From positions 27,387 through 91,386 of the forward strand of contig QANU01066072.1 of assembly GCA_003254905.1 (NCBI GenBank): DNA of 64,000 nt, in the 5' to 3' direction. The stretch's first letter is position 1. Each line of letters begins with the position of its first letter. A program made the translations under genes and the position numbers. This document shows positions 25,101 through 37,137 of this stretch, in pieces. This DNA is from Nissolia schottii (Eukaryota > Streptophyta > Magnoliopsida > Fabales > Fabaceae). Under the pieces are notes generated by a model. It worked only from the letters and a program-made list of their open reading frames with translations. It did not search any database and was not told the DNA's origin.

Positions 25101-26835
25101 TCACTGCGCCACACTACGCGGTTAGTCGACTACTATATAACCCATTATATTAATTTGCACAACAAGGTCAACAAAAATTACTTATACTAACTCAAATTAA
25201 TGCAAGTCACATAAATATTAGTAAAATGAGGGCTTGAGAATCAATTTAAAAGGTCTTTTTAACAATTGTTTTAAGGACACTCGTTAAATTTAAATAATAA
25301 GAAAAAAATCAAATTTTCTGAATTAAAAATCAAGGTTTTTTTTCCTTAAAATAATACATTTAATATAATTTTTATTTAAAAAAGAGTCTCCTTCCTTGTA
25401 AAATTCTTACAATACTCGTTAAACATATCATAAATTGAATAAGCATGCATATACATGCGCAATTTGTTTCCGCAACATTTGGTTCTTCTTAATTAAACCA
25501 ATAAATATTTATTAATTAGTATTAATTAAAAGTAACACACTGACAGTTGACCTGAATATAAGTCGTAATGTATGGACTCGGTCCAAAATCAGCTTCTTGT
25601 TATGAATGCTATGTGTTGAATGAAAGCACGGAAGGTATCCTTATATTGCTCTTCGTTCAAGTTGACGACTGAGTTTGAACTTCGAATTAAATATTAGCTG
25701 CAAGTGGAAGAAGTCAATGAGCAGTAGATTAACCAAAAAAAAAAAAAAGTCAATGAGTTCAAGTTTAAGTTGTAGATTTTCGTTATTTCATATGTTTAGC
25801 TTTTAGGAGAGATATTAGCTAACCTGAACTATTGTTTTATCAATAATTATTTGAAAGGGCTCAAAATTAACTCTCTTAATGCTAGGGTACTTGACTCAAG
25901 TGTAGGTTGAATGATAAATAATCTTGTAAGGTGGTTGAAACTGTTCCTCAATTGGTGGAATACTGAGTTTTCAAGTATATGATTATGATAATGGGATGAA
26001 CTCGTCTTTAGAAGGATTGCAAAAAGTATCCAGTTATAAACGTCGCAGGAGGATTCATCTTCTTAAAATGCGGGGATTGACACAGACACCCTCGTCTTAA
26101 AGTAATACGGATTGATTGCAATCAGAAAAAAAGAGAGTTTATCTCCAAATTTCGAAAATGCAGATATGTTTACCCTTAAACTATTAGTAGGTTATGGTTT
26201 TATTGGTCTAGATAAATATACTCCTTTTTTTTTTTTCTTTATGAAGAGCAATCTCACTTTAAAGGAGTCTTATTTTTATATGAATATGGTGATTTACCAA
26301 TATATCATGTATTGTAATATTAGCAGGGTTAATAAAAAAAATATTAATTAGCAGGATATGTACAAATTTTCCTGTACACAATTATCCGTGCAAAACAAAC
26401 TGAAATATTTGTTCAAATTTTTCATTGCTAAATATCTATTATTACATTGTAATGACGTATTCACCTTCAATCATATATAATTTGTTTAAATAATTAACTA
26501 AAAAAAAGGATGTGTTTTTTTGAGATAAGGTTAAGTGTGATAAATAGGGAAACATGTAGCCCATAAAAAATGACAAATTATAAATAAATTATCAGTGATC
26601 AATTAGCTAGCATAACACGAGTCCATATATGTTTATTCCATGATATATAAACTTTTCTAAAACTATGTACTTTGAACACTTTTTATTAGGTAAAAAATTC
26701 TCCATCAACTAGAAATTTTGTTATGATATATAGCCCATTAATGTAAAATTGTAAATGTCATTTTAGTGAAACGTGAAAAGACAGTAATCTTACTCCCATA
26801 AAGTAAAATATTAAAATTTGGCAGTTAGGCGCTTC

Positions 26836-26840
<5 letters not shown>
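22140..26840. other. Intergenic AT-rich DNA; no gene recognised
   Basis: I see no coding region with family features. A GC-richer stretch at 22960-23085 ends in a run of A residues (about 23087-23102) and could be the 3' end of a poly(A)-tailed retroposon, but no target duplication is evident. A C-homopolymer lies near 24859-24867. The remainder is simple AT-rich sequence with short unsupported ORFs. Confidence 0.35.

Positions 26841-26883
<43 letters not shown>
26841..26883. repeat. (TAA)n microsatellite
   Basis: About 14 perfect trinucleotide units of ATA/TAA lie in noncoding DNA. Confidence 0.95.
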
Positions 26884-26885
<2 letters not shown>

Positions 26886-26889
26886 CGAT

Positions 26890-27980
26890 TTTAAATAATA
26901 AGGCAATCAATTTTAACTTATAATAATAAAAAAATATGCATAAGATATATTAAAAATCCAGTTGTTTGTTCTAATAGAAAGGAGGAGGAGGAAAAATCCA
27001 AGTTGATATATGAAAGTCAGAAGCAGTATTTATGAACAGTGAGGACCATGAAGAAGGGTCGTAGTCCGACATAGTGCCTTCAACACACAATTGTTATATT
27101 GTCATGTTACAATCACGTGGGTCGTGGGTGAGCAACCAATAAAGACAAAAGTGTGGCCGAAACATCATAGGGGGTCTTCTTACTTTGAAAACCAACCTCT
27201 TTGGGATAATTATTTGCATCACTTCATGTCCAAATCAAACAAGAGAAGCTCCAATTAGGCTTTGTTTCCTTACTCTTCTATTTTCAATGTCGAATCCAAC
27301 AGCCAGCCCACCTTGAAAGCGAAACGCTTGCACTATCGTTAGGCCCACTTCCAACTTGATCATCATCTAGATTTCCTCCTACATTTACTGATTTTTGTCT
27401 TGTTTCAGTTCATCATAACATAATTTATCACCAACTGTACACCTTCTCTCGTCTTTCAAATTCTTACTGAAAAACAATTTAATGTAGTTAAATCAAAACG
27501 TTATTAAATTTAATGAGCCAAGTCGGAATTATTGGTCCATACCAATGATGACCCTATAATATGGGCTCAATTTAAATCACTCAAATACACGAACTTCAGC
27601 CCATAAGATAACACAAAAATCTCAGTCACAAAGGTGCTCAAACATTTAGATTCTTTGAGTGTTGTAATCAATACGTAGAGGTGGGTACTAGTGATAACCC
27701 TATCCGTTTTACCTAGTCTACAACAGACCAAATTAAACAAACTGAACTGATTTGGTATGCAAAATAAATGGACTAATAATGACCTAAGCCCGCATCCACA
27801 TCGCATAGCCTGTAGGGTTCGTTGGCTAGCCCACATTATTATTTTTTGGAATTTTAAATTAGAATTTAAATCTTCAATCTTAATTCATTCTTAATATTGA
27901 CCAAAAGAATTCATCAACGTGACAAGACTTTAATTGTACAAAACTATAATCTTGGACTTGCCCCAAAAAATAACAATATA
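26890..27980. other. Intergenic DNA left of the gypsy relic
   Basis: No gene was found. No copy of the 3' LTR start (TGTTATGGACTGGGCC) is present here, so the gypsy element to the right has no visible 5' LTR. Around 27675-27840 a segment with GTGGGTACTAG and GGCTAGCCCAC ends vaguely resembles hAT-type MITE tips. Confidence 0.35.
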
Positions 27981-28019
27981 AATACGTGATATCTCGTCCT
28001 TGTCTGAATTACCCGACAA

Positions 28020-28390
28020 GATATTCCAAAAATATTAAGAGAGGGCCAAGGAATACTTGTACCAAGAGAGGGCATGCAAGACATCAAAAACAATCTCCCA
28101 GAGAAATTGGTGAAGGCCCAAGAAGGAGATTTTACCAATCACCACGTGCTGACTATCCGTGCAGCAATCGTCCACGGATAGTAAAGTAGGGAAGGTACAC
28201 TAATTATACCCCACTTACCATATCCTTGACACAACTATACAAGAAAATCCAGCACAAAGATGGATTCCCTAAGCCAAAACCAATACGGTTGAGGCCAGGG
28301 ACAGACACTACCCTATTTTGCAACTTCCATGACTTCTACGACCATAATATCAAGCATTACGTGGATTTAAAAGATGAAGTGGAAAGCTAG
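28020..28390 (+). pseudogene. Gypsy gag C-terminal remnant
   Basis: The region 28290-28390 encodes a degraded version of the CxFHxxxGHxTxxCxxLKxEIE segment that ends many plant gypsy Gag proteins; here it reads CNFHDFYDHNIKHYVDLKDE. The last cysteine and the glycine are lost, so zinc binding is unlikely. It ends in a stop at about 28390. The upstream part is short and frame-broken. Confidence 0.6.
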
Positions 28391-28720
28391 GCACGTGGCG
28401 GCAGATTAGAAATGTATGTTGTACAAGAGAGAAGAATGGATAACAGAGATCAGGATAGAAGAAATTACATTACGGATAACTGCAGGTGTGAAGATTATCC
28501 TGATGAACGAAGAGACGGAGATTTCAGGTGATATGAAAATACCAGGGTTATCAATACCATTGCCGACAGCTTCGCAGGAGGCGGTTTTACTAGGTCCGCT
28601 AGGAAAAGACATCCCCAAGAGGTATTACACCTAGACAGGGAAACAAGTCATAATATCCGCAGAACAAGGCACCTCCCTGATATCACATTCACCAGGAAAG
28701 ATTATGCTCACACTACCCAG

Positions 28721-29047
28721 ATGCATGATGATCCAATGGTCATCTCCGTAATATTAGTGAACACTGAGGTCAGGCGAGTGCTGCTAGATCAGGGAAGTTC
28801 AACAGATATTATCTTCAGGAGCTATTTTAACCAACTCAATCTGAAGATTTCCAACTTGGAACATGACCCTAAGGATCTCATAAGCTTCTCTGGAGAAATG
28901 GTCACTCTGGACAAATATGTCTCCCTATATCTGGCTGTGGGACGTAAGCCCACCACAAAGATAGAAAAAGTGAAGTTCCTAGTGGTTAATAAGCCTTCTG
29001 CTTACAACATAATCCTGGGTCGACCCCACATTGAATGCAATAAATGA
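28721..29047 (+). pseudogene. Gypsy aspartic protease remnant
   Basis: A 108-residue open stretch holds LLDQGSSTDIIF, the catalytic D-x-G-S/T block in the DQGSS form common in plant Tat-type elements, and ends with AYNIILGRPHIE, the conserved second half of the retropepsin fold. A TGA directly after CNK terminates it where the normal element continues into the linker and RT. Confidence 0.82.
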
Positions 29048-29179
29048 AGTGATATCCACCGCAACCCTCACTATAAAATTTTGACAGTAGAGAACAAAGT
29101 GGCCACGGTCCGTGGAGACCAAGTTACAGCCCAAAAGTGTTACAATGCTAGCCTTCAGATCAAAAGCCGACATCACGAT

Positions 29180-29910
29180 CAGCTCACGTTATGATGACCA
29201 AGATTTATTCTACAAACCCTCCTCAGTGGGTAAGGACGAAGCCTGAAAGAGAAATAGAACCTGTTCAGATAGGTGTTAACCTTGAACATGTCACTTTCAT
29301 TAACAAATCTCTCCCTCCAAGGGCAAAAGAGCGAGTAATAGCAACTCTCCAACAAAATGCAAAGGATGTGTATAGACTGCATAAACCTCAATAAAGCCTG
29401 TCTTAAGGATTCATACCCTCTGCCGAACATAGACGAAGACTTCTAGTGGATTTAGCCTCGGGATTCAAGTTCTTAACATTCTTGGACGCTTATGTCGGGT
29501 ACAATCAGATTCCTATGCATCACGCGGACGCAAAAAAGACATCTTTCATAACCCCCATAGGTAATTACTATTACCGAGTAATGCTATATGGGTTGAAAAA
29601 TGCAGGAGCTACTTACGAACGATTGATGGACAAGATATTCTCGAAGTTAACTAGACATTTGGTCAAGGTTTATGTAGATGACATGATTGTAAAGTCATTT
29701 GCGGAAGAAGGGATAACCTTGGACCTAGATATAATTTTCAGCACTTTATGCCTTCACAATTTGAGGTTAAATCTGGCTAAGTACTCATTCACAGTGGAAG
29801 CCGGGAAGTTCTTAGGATTCATGATCACGCAACGCGGAATTGAAGTAAATCTTGCGAAGTGTGAAGCCATTCTAAGCTTGAGATCCCTATCCATGATCAA
29901 AGAAGTCTAA
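29180..29910 (+). pseudogene. Gypsy reverse transcriptase remnant
   Basis: The longest open part (29446-29910) contains FLDAYVGYNQIPMH, then KTSFITPIGNYYYRVMLYGL, then YVDD at 29671-29682, which is the polymerase active site, and the downstream FLGFMITQRGIEVN block. The fingers region at 29190-29440 is in a different frame and contains stops. The active-site residues are intact, but the reading frame is not. Confidence 0.85.
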
Positions 29911-30059
29911 GCCTCGACCGACATGATCGCTTCACTGAACAGATTTTTGGCTGCATTAGCGAAAAAAGCCCTGCCCTTTTTCAAGCTCATGAAGAAGATG
30001 AACTGTTCGAGTAGACAGAGGAATGTGAGCAAGCTTTCAACTAATTCAAGGGATATCTG

Positions 30060-30900
30060 TCACAACCTCCTATTTTGACAAAACTCGAAAGATGTGAAAA
30101 ATTGTTTTTGTATCTCTCCATTTTTGAGGAGACGGTGGCGCCTGCATTGTTAAAGGAAAATGGTCAGACCTAGCTCCCAGTTTACTTTACTAGCAAAGTC
30201 TTATATGGGGCAGAGCTAAAGTATCAGAAGCTAGAGAAGCTAGCCTTTGCGTTGCTCAACTCAACAAGAAGACTGGGGCCTTATTTTCAGTCTCACCCTA
30301 TCGTTGTTAGAACAAATCAACTCATTAAACAAGTGCTCCACAAACCTGATCTAACAGGACGGACGTTAACCTGGTTCGTCGAGCTTTTAGAATTTGACAT
30401 CTAGTATAAGTCACGGATCGCAATCAAAGCACAAGCCATGTCTGATTTCATTGCGAAATTTACTGGCAACAACACTTCCACAGAAACCACCAAATGGACA
30501 TTGTATGTCAATAAGGCATCAAGTATCCGTAGAAGCGGCGTAGGAGTACTGTTGGAAGGTCCTAATGGGTTGCAACTTGAGATGACTGTCAAAATTTGAT
30601 TTCAGAACTTCCAATAACTAAGCGGAGTACGAAGTCTTGGTTGCAGGTCTTAACCTGGCCAAGGATGTAGGATCAAGAAGCCTGATTGTCTGCAATGATT
30701 CCCAGATTGTAATGGCACAGGTAAAAGAAGATTATTAGGCCAAGGACACTCACCTACAGTAGTATCTTGGGTTGGTGAAGAAAATGTTGGCCTCCTTTAA
30801 AAGCTACGACATCAAACATGTCCTGCGGAAGGAAAATGAACGTGCTGACACTATTCATGTTAGCGAGTACCCGCCCAGGGGGAAACATCAAAACACTCAT
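30060..30900 (+). pseudogene. Gypsy RNase H plus second (archaeal-type) RNase H remnants
   Basis: The region 30060-30420 shows a broken connection/RNase H domain. From about 30490 a second RNase H-like domain begins (WTLYVNKASSIRRSGVGVLL), and in changed frames the segments for QxxNxxAEYEALxxGL and KHVxRxENxxAD follow to about 30850. This second domain is the aRNH known from Tat-type elements. The first catalytic Asp position reads Asn (YVNKAS), and several stops are present, so it is inactive. Confidence 0.72.
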
Positions 30901-31059
30901 TCAGGAAACCCTATGCCGCCCTTCTGTATCGACCGAAGTTAATAAGGTAAAGCTTCAAGAGAACTCACCCAAATGTTGGACCACTTCGATAGTAAAGATC
31001 GTTCGCGGAGAAGATTTAGTTTTAACTGATGATCAAGAAAAATGACTAAGGAGAGAAGC

Positions 31060-32192
31060 CGCCAGGTAGACCTTAGTAAGTGATCAACTTTACAGAAAAT
31101 CAATCTCTCAACCCCTTCTAAAAGTTTGGGATCACTAAGAATACCATATGTTTTAGAGGAGATACATGAAGGATCTTGCGGCCATAAAAGCCTAGTATTG
31201 AAAATACTTCGCGTAGGATTGTACTGACCCACTCTCCAGAAAGATTCCACTGACTACGTGAAGAAATGCAAAAAGTGTCAAGAGTACGCCCATTTCCATA
31301 TAGCCTCGCCCGTGGAACCCTCAAGCATGTCAACCTCATGGTCATTTCAAAAATGGGTAATTGACATACTTTGTCCCTTCCCACAAGCCACTGACCAAAG
31401 GAAGTTTCTCATAGTAGCAGTTGATTACTTCACACAGTGGGTGGAAGCAGAACCTCTGGCGACGATTACTTCAGTGCAGTACAGGTGTGGAATAACATCC
31501 TCACAAGATTTGGCATCCTGAAAATATAGTGTCTAACAATGGTACTTAGTTCATGGACAAAAAATTCATAACCTTCCTACAAGGGTTTCGGATTAAACAC
31601 CATTTTTTTATTAGTGGAACATCCTCAAACCAACGGCCAGGTCGAAGCCACCAACAAGGTCATATTGAAAGGCCTAAAAAAGAGACTAGATGAAGCAAAA
31701 GGATTATGGGCGGATGAATTAGGAAGTGTACTGTGAGCCTACCGGACCACCCCTCGCTCAATCACCTCTTACTCCTCGTTTCGATTGGCATACGAAAGCG
31801 AAGCCGTTATACCACTAGAGATAAAGGAAGATAGTCTCACAGTACGGCATTTCTCCCCAGAGAATAACAATCATGTCAGTGCAGAAGAGATAGACCTTAT
31901 TGAAGAATGCAGAAATGAAGTCTGAAATCAAGAAGAAGTCATCAAAAGACATGTTACACGCAAGTACAACTCCTCAGTCTTTCTGCTGAAGTTCACCCTA
32001 GAAGAAACCATCATGCAAAAAGCTAACATAGACACTAAGATGCTAGGGCAAGGCAAGTTGCACCCCAATTAGGAAGGACCGAACATTGTCATGGAAGACC
32101 TCGGTCGTGGAGCATACAAACTTACAACTACAACGAGAAAAGCAATCCCAAGGACATGGAACACAACTAATTTAAGAAGATTCTATCTTTAG
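31060..32192 (+). pseudogene. Gypsy integrase remnant
   Basis: It has a zinc-binding end with CKKCQ (about 31264-31280), then the catalytic core with FLIVAVDYFTQWVEAEP (first Asp, about 31405-31455). The second catalytic position reads SNNGT in place of SDNGT (about 31530). The segment HPQTNGQVEATNK at about 31620-31660 holds the Glu. The C-terminal part runs to ATNLRRFY-like sequence ending at 32192. Frameshifts near 31520 and 31600 and stops at about 31738, 31924 and 32072 break it. Confidence 0.8.
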
Positions 32193-32836
32193 AGTTTTTA
32201 TCTTTATATCTTGTACTTTGCTTTTTACTAATATGCTTTGCTAAGGCCATAGAGCTAGTTTCATTCAATAATAAAACAGGATTCCACAAAAATCTTCTCG
32301 GATCACATGAAAAGGAAGGAAACATAAAAAAATATAAGAAGAAATCGTTGAAAAAGCGATAATAAAATAAATTCCCTGAGTTGATCACTCGGGCATTGAA
32401 AAAAGGAGCAGCAATGATGCCTTGCAAATACCTCTAGTTGAAGGAAACAAGACACAGAAATGGCAAGTTAAATGAAAGAAAAGCAATAGTAGAAGAAGAA
32501 TTGAAGAAATAGGCAAGAAAACAGTTAATGAACTGCCAAACTTGAAACTCAAAACCATAGGGAAGTGCAAAGGATTCCCTCCAAAGTCATCATTGCACAT
32601 CTTGAATCACGCGCCATTGGGAAAGCAAAATGCCACCCTACGGTACACATGGCATCACACGAGAGGATTAATTTTCCCTTGTGTCAGCATGTCACATCAC
32701 ACGACATCTGAAGGGACAAACCCTTCAACCGCCACAATCCCTTATCAAATATTCCACGGAACGAAACCACGGCAAGAAGCCATTAATTCAACTCAGACCG
32801 CAAAGCTTCATTCCGCACTCCAAGCTAGGGGGCTCC

Positions 32837-33227
32837 TGTTATGGACTGGGCCCTAAAGGACCATTCTGGAACCCAAACCCAATGGTCCACTGAAAAATAC
32901 AACCCAAACAGGCTCGTCCCCATAAGCATTCAGAGAGATCCTCGGACCGTGACGCATTCCCTCGACGAACATCACTCCACGGACCTCGGAGAGGAACTCG
33001 AGCAAGAGAATCCCTGGCCAGCGGAAGTCACGACTCCCACCCAGGTATTTAAGCCAACCCAGTATACTAGGTACAACCTAGAACCCATCTCCCCTTGACT
33101 TTACCCTATCATCCTACCTTCACTAACTTGAGCGTCGGAATCCTTGCAGGTACCCGTCCCAGCATCCCGAACCCAAAGAGGAGCTCCAGGATCCAAAATT
33201 GCACCGAGGACCTTACCTCTCAGTACA
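32837..33227 (+). mobile_element. 3' LTR of the gypsy relic (copy A)
   Basis: The 391-bp LTR begins TGTTATGGACTGGGCC directly after the purine tract AGGGGGCTCC and ends CTCTCAGTACA, so it has TG...CA borders. A GTATTTAAGCC TATA-like box lies at about 33047. A conserved U5 core TTGAGCGTCGGAATCC starts at 33128. Confidence 0.75.
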
Positions 33228-33537
33228 GTAAGGGAAGGCAAAAATAGGGAAATAATGTCATAAGATTATGTAAAATAGTTATATATGTGGTTGCCAAAAG
33301 AAGAAAGTAAAATCATGCCTGTAATACTTTATCTCTAAAAGAAAATAGATGTTAAATAGAGAATTATATGTGTTCAATGAATAAAAAACAAGTATATATA
33401 CTGAAGAAATAAATAAATGCTCGTTAATTAGACAAATTTACTTTTGATTTTCTTCTTTTTTTATATTAAAAAAGTGTAGGTAAATTTAATATCAGCCAAC
33501 TAGGATTTAGTGCATGTCCTCAGGCTATTTAAATACT

Positions 33538-33543
<6 letters not shown>

Positions 33544-33580
<37 letters not shown>
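33544..33580. repeat. (AT)n microsatellite in copy A flank
   Basis: Perfect AT units lie about 15 bases before the N at 33595; the same repeat recurs in copy B at 37099-37134. Confidence 0.9.
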
Positions 33581-33583
<3 letters not shown>

Positions 33584-34524
33584 CACCTACTAAANCTCAG
33601 TCTTTCTGCTGAAGTTCACCCTAGAAGAAACCATCATGCAAAAAGCTAACATAGACACTAAGATGCTAGGGCAAGGCAAGTTGCACCCCAATTAGGAAGG
33701 ACCGAACATTGTCATGGAAGACCTCGGTCGTGGAGCATACAAACTTACAACTACAACGAGAAAAGCAATCCCAAGGACATGGAACACAACTAATTTAAGA
33801 AGATTCTATCTTTAGAGTTTTTATCTTTATATCTTGTACTTTGCTTTTTACTAATATGCTTTGCTAAGGCCATAGAGCTAGTTTCATTCAATAATAAAAC
33901 AGGATTCCACAACAATATTCTCGGATCACATGAAAAGGAAGGAAACATCAAAAAATATAAGAAGAAGTCGTTGAAAAAGCGATAATAAAATAAATTCCCT
34001 GAGTTGATCACTCGGGCGTTGAAAAAAATTCACGGAAACATAAACCATATAAGCCCGGTCCCCAAAACTGAAGGCAAATAAATACTAAAATTATAAATCC
34101 ACAGAACTTAGTAGCATAAAGATCGCAGAAGCAAAAGGAAAACAAAAAACATTTCGAAGTCAACATATCAAGTAACCTTTCGAGGTACAAGGTTAACAAC
34201 TTTCATTTACATAGAGTTATCGCTAAACCCTAAATTATTACAAAGCATATTCAAAAAGTTTCAAATCTTGCCCTACCCAAAACTTCAGACCCACCATCTT
34301 GGGCTTTGTCATTATTATTCCCCCAAACTGACTACTACTATCTTGGACTTTGTCTTCATTACTCTCAAGGTGGCACCAACCCAACGGCATCAACAAAACT
34401 AAGATCCGTGGAGGATCACATTAATCGTCCAGGTCCTTGATGTTGTTAGTCTCGAGGTCATAATACTTGTCAATAGAAACCACACCCCAATCAACCTCAA
34501 GAGCAAGGTGCTTAACCTAGCCCA

Positions 34525-34857
34525 TAGGGTCGCCAAAATGAGCTTGACCTGTGAACCCAATTAAATGGATAGACTTTATATGCAAAAAAAATAGCCCGTG
34601 AAAATTTGAAAAAAAAAATGGCCCAATCTGTTTAGGCCCGCGGGCTAAACGGGCTAGCCCAACGGTTTCACGGTGTAACATCCCACTTTTTTCCCTTAGT
34701 AAAGATTAAACCTTAAAATTATGTACGAACCTTTTATTTAGTAAAGGAAGTTAAAATTATAAATTCTCTCATTAAAAATTCTCTCATTAGGCTCGTGGAC
34801 TGACCATCGGACCCTAAAAAAAGACATAATTTTGGCCCAGCCCATTTGACACCCCTA
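34525..34857. mobile_element. 333-bp hAT-type MITE with 8-bp target duplication
   Basis: The ends are imperfect inverted repeats: left TAGGGTCGCCAAAATGAGC, right (reverse complement) TAGGGGTGTCAAATGGGC. They are flanked by CTAGCCCA (34517-34524) and CTAGCCTA (34858-34865), an 8-bp direct repeat with one mismatch, as expected for hAT elements. The interior has GGCCCGCGGGCTAAACGGG and no ORF. It is inserted in the antisense ORF of the gypsy element. Confidence 0.75.
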
Positions 34858-34916
34858 CTAGCCTATCACAGAATCAAATGCAGCATCCACGACCTCCTTT
34901 AAAAAGAATGCTTTTG

Positions 34917-35091
34917 AAGGAGAGTAGTTTAATAGTTAGAGATAATGAGAAACTAAAAAAATGACTATAGACAAAACCAGTAAGTAAGATTTAGATTTAA
35001 ATGGTTTGTTTACCAACATGGTTTAAGATAGGATATAGTCGGCCCACCTAATGGGATAAAGCTTCATTGTTTTTGTTGTTGTCGTCGTTGT
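34917..35091 (+). mobile_element. Possible TTG-tailed SINE/LINE 3' fragment
   Basis: The block ends in CCACCTAATGGGATAAAGC followed by TTG-rich repeats (about 35067-35091). This tail is like that of several plant retroposons with (TTG)n ends. It interrupts the coiled-coil part of the antisense ORF, which supports an insertion. Target duplications were not found. Confidence 0.45.
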
Positions 35092-36390
35092 CTTTTCTTT
35101 TTAAATTTTAATTGAATGGGGCATTGGGGAATTGGACATTGCTTCTTCATCTCATCACACTTCTTCCTCATCTCGGCAGCCTTAGACGCCTTATCCTCGG
35201 CTAAAGCCACAACCCTCTCAACATCCGACTCAAGCGTCCTCCCCCTCTCTTCGTAAGCAGCCACTTGCACCCTCAGCTTCCAAACCTCATCCTCCGCCGA
35301 TTCTTTCTCCATGGAGAGATGACTAACATTCTCTTTCAGCTCTGCAACCTCTTAGCAGAGACCATCCGTCACCACAGAGTCCAGGCAGGTGTTGAAGGCA
35401 TGCTTCAGCAAACCAGTGGCCTTCCCAAGAGACGAAAGCTACAAGCAAAAGCTTCATCCGAGGACATATCCCCCAGATGATCCTTTGCTTCATCAGATAA
35501 GTAGCTTACCTCAATAATCTCCAAGAAGTCTACGTCCTAGGCCAAGCATTCGTGGGATCCCCGTAAGTGACGCGACTCTTTCAACTCTTGGAAAGTCTTC
35601 TTCAACCTTCCCATGAGTTCAGAAGCCTCAAACTACTGACAAAGGAAAAAATCAAACCAGGCTCAACCCACTACAGTAAAATCCCTAACTACCACAGAAA
35701 TCCTAATCTACTTCTCACAATTCACAAAGAAAACAAAGGAAAGATGCCAAGAATAACCACAACAGTCAACAATCAAGTGGAAAAATCGCAAGCAGTGAAT
35801 CAATGGAAGAATCACCAAAAGCCAACAGAAAAATCACAACCACACGCATGAGTTTTCACCGAAAGAGGAAGAAAAAGACGAAAAGAGATGAACAAAAAAA
35901 TGAAAGAAAACTTACCAATAACTGTTTTCAAAAGAAAATGGTAACGGTGGAAAATAAAGGAGCAGCAATGATGCCTTGCAAATACCTCTAGTTGAAGGAA
36001 ACAAGACACAGAAATGGCAAGTTAAATGAAAGAAACGCAATAGTAGAAGAAGAATTGAAGAAATAGGCAAGAAAACAGTTAATGAACTGCCAAACTTGAA
36101 ACTCAAAACCATAGGGAAGTGCAAAGGGTTCCCTCCAAAGTCATCATTGCACATCTTGAATCACTCGCCATTGGGAAAGCAAAATGCCACCCTACGGTAC
36201 ACATGGCATCACACGAGAGGATTAATTTTCCCTTGTGTCAGCATGTCACATCACACGACATCTGAAGGGACAAACCCTTCAACCGCCATAATCCCTTATC
36301 AAATATTCCACGGAACGAAACCACGGCAAGAAGCCATTAATTCAACTCAGACTACGAAGCTTCATTCCGCACTCCAAGCTGGGGGGCTCT

Positions 36391-36781
36391 TGTTATGGAC
36401 TGGGCCCTAAAGGATCATTCTGGAACCCAAACCCAATGGTCCACTGAAAAATACAACCCAAACAGGCTCGTCCCCATAAGCATTCAGAGAGATCCTCGGA
36501 CCGTGACGCATTCCCTCGACGAACATCACTCCACGGACCTCGGAGAGGAACTCGAGCAAGAGAATCCCTGGCCAGCGGAAGTCACGACTCCCACCCAGGT
36601 ATTTAAGCCAACCCAGTATACTAGGTACAACCTAGAACCCATCTCCCCTTGACTTTACCCTATCATCCTACCTTCACTAACTTGAGCGTCGGAATCCTTG
36701 CAGGTACCCGTCCCAGCATCCCGAACCCAAAGAGGAGCTCCAGGATCCAAAATTGCACCGAGGACCTTACCTCTCAGTACA
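36391..36781 (+). mobile_element. 3' LTR of the gypsy relic (copy B)
   Basis: It is 391 bp, the same length as the copy A LTR, with borders TGTTATGG and CAGTACA and only a few substitutions. It is preceded by GGGGGGCTCT. Confidence 0.75.
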
Positions 36782-37091
36782 GTAAGGGAAGGCAAAAATA
36801 GGGAAATAATGTCATAAGATTATGTAAAATAGTTATATATGTGGTTGCCAAAAGAAGAAAGTAAAATCATGCCTGTAATACTTTATCTCTAAAAGAAAAT
36901 AGATGTTAAATAGAGAATTATATGTGTTCAATGAATAAAAAACAAGTATATATACTGAAGAAATAAATAAATGCTCGTTAATTAGACAAATTTACTTTTG
37001 ATTTTCTTCTTTTTTTATATTAAAAAAGTGTAGGTAAATTTAATATCAGCCAACTAGGATTTAGTGCATGTCCTCAGGCTATTTAAATACT

Positions 37092-37137
<46 letters not shown>

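Larger units (their letters stand above)
27985..33227 (+). mobile_element. Decayed Ty3/gypsy (Tat-lineage) retrotransposon, 5' truncated
   Basis: The order of remnants is gag end, aspartic protease, reverse transcriptase, RNase H, a second RNase H-like domain, integrase, a noncoding spacer, a purine tract (AGGGGGCTCC) and a 3' LTR. Many stop codons and frameshifts interrupt every segment, so it cannot encode its own proteins. The second RNase H after the first, and the antisense ORF between integrase and LTR (seen in the longer copy at 34421-35636), are known features of Tat-lineage elements. There is no 5' LTR. Confidence 0.88.
31973..33594. repeat. Copy A of a duplicated retroelement 3' end
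   Basis: This segment holds the end of integrase, a shortened spacer, the 3' LTR and 367 bp of flanking non-element DNA. It recurs at 33596-37148 with about one mismatch per 100 bases. Copy A lacks about 1.93 kb present in copy B (34025-35955). The deletion ends fall in A-rich tracts (AAAAAA before GGAGCAGC). It stops at the single N at 33595. Confidence 0.92.
34421..35636 (-). pseudogene. Antisense ORF of the Tat-type element, broken by two insertions
   Basis: On the strand opposite pol, between integrase and LTR, a coding-like track runs from about 35636 leftward. It contains DVDFLEIIEVSYLSDEAKD, then a coiled-coil-rich segment (35312-35140, Glu/Lys/Arg heptads), then, after two insertions, FKEVVDAAFDSVIG and finally DWGVVSIDKYYDLETNN before a TAA at 34421. 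Stops at about 35537 and 35354 and the insertions disrupt it. Antisense ORFs in this position are known from Tat-lineage elements; their function is unknown. Confidence 0.6.

Noticed and set aside
10700..27500. MicroRNA precursors
   Set aside because: I checked by eye for common conserved plant miRNA sequences (miR156, 159, 160, 164, 166, 167, 169, 171, 172, 319, 390-399) and found none.
32542..33098. Plus-strand ORFs 32542-32856 and 32841-33098, repeated at 36096-36652
   Set aside because: They lie in the spacer and LTR of the gypsy element; they recur only because the segment is duplicated and have no protein domain.
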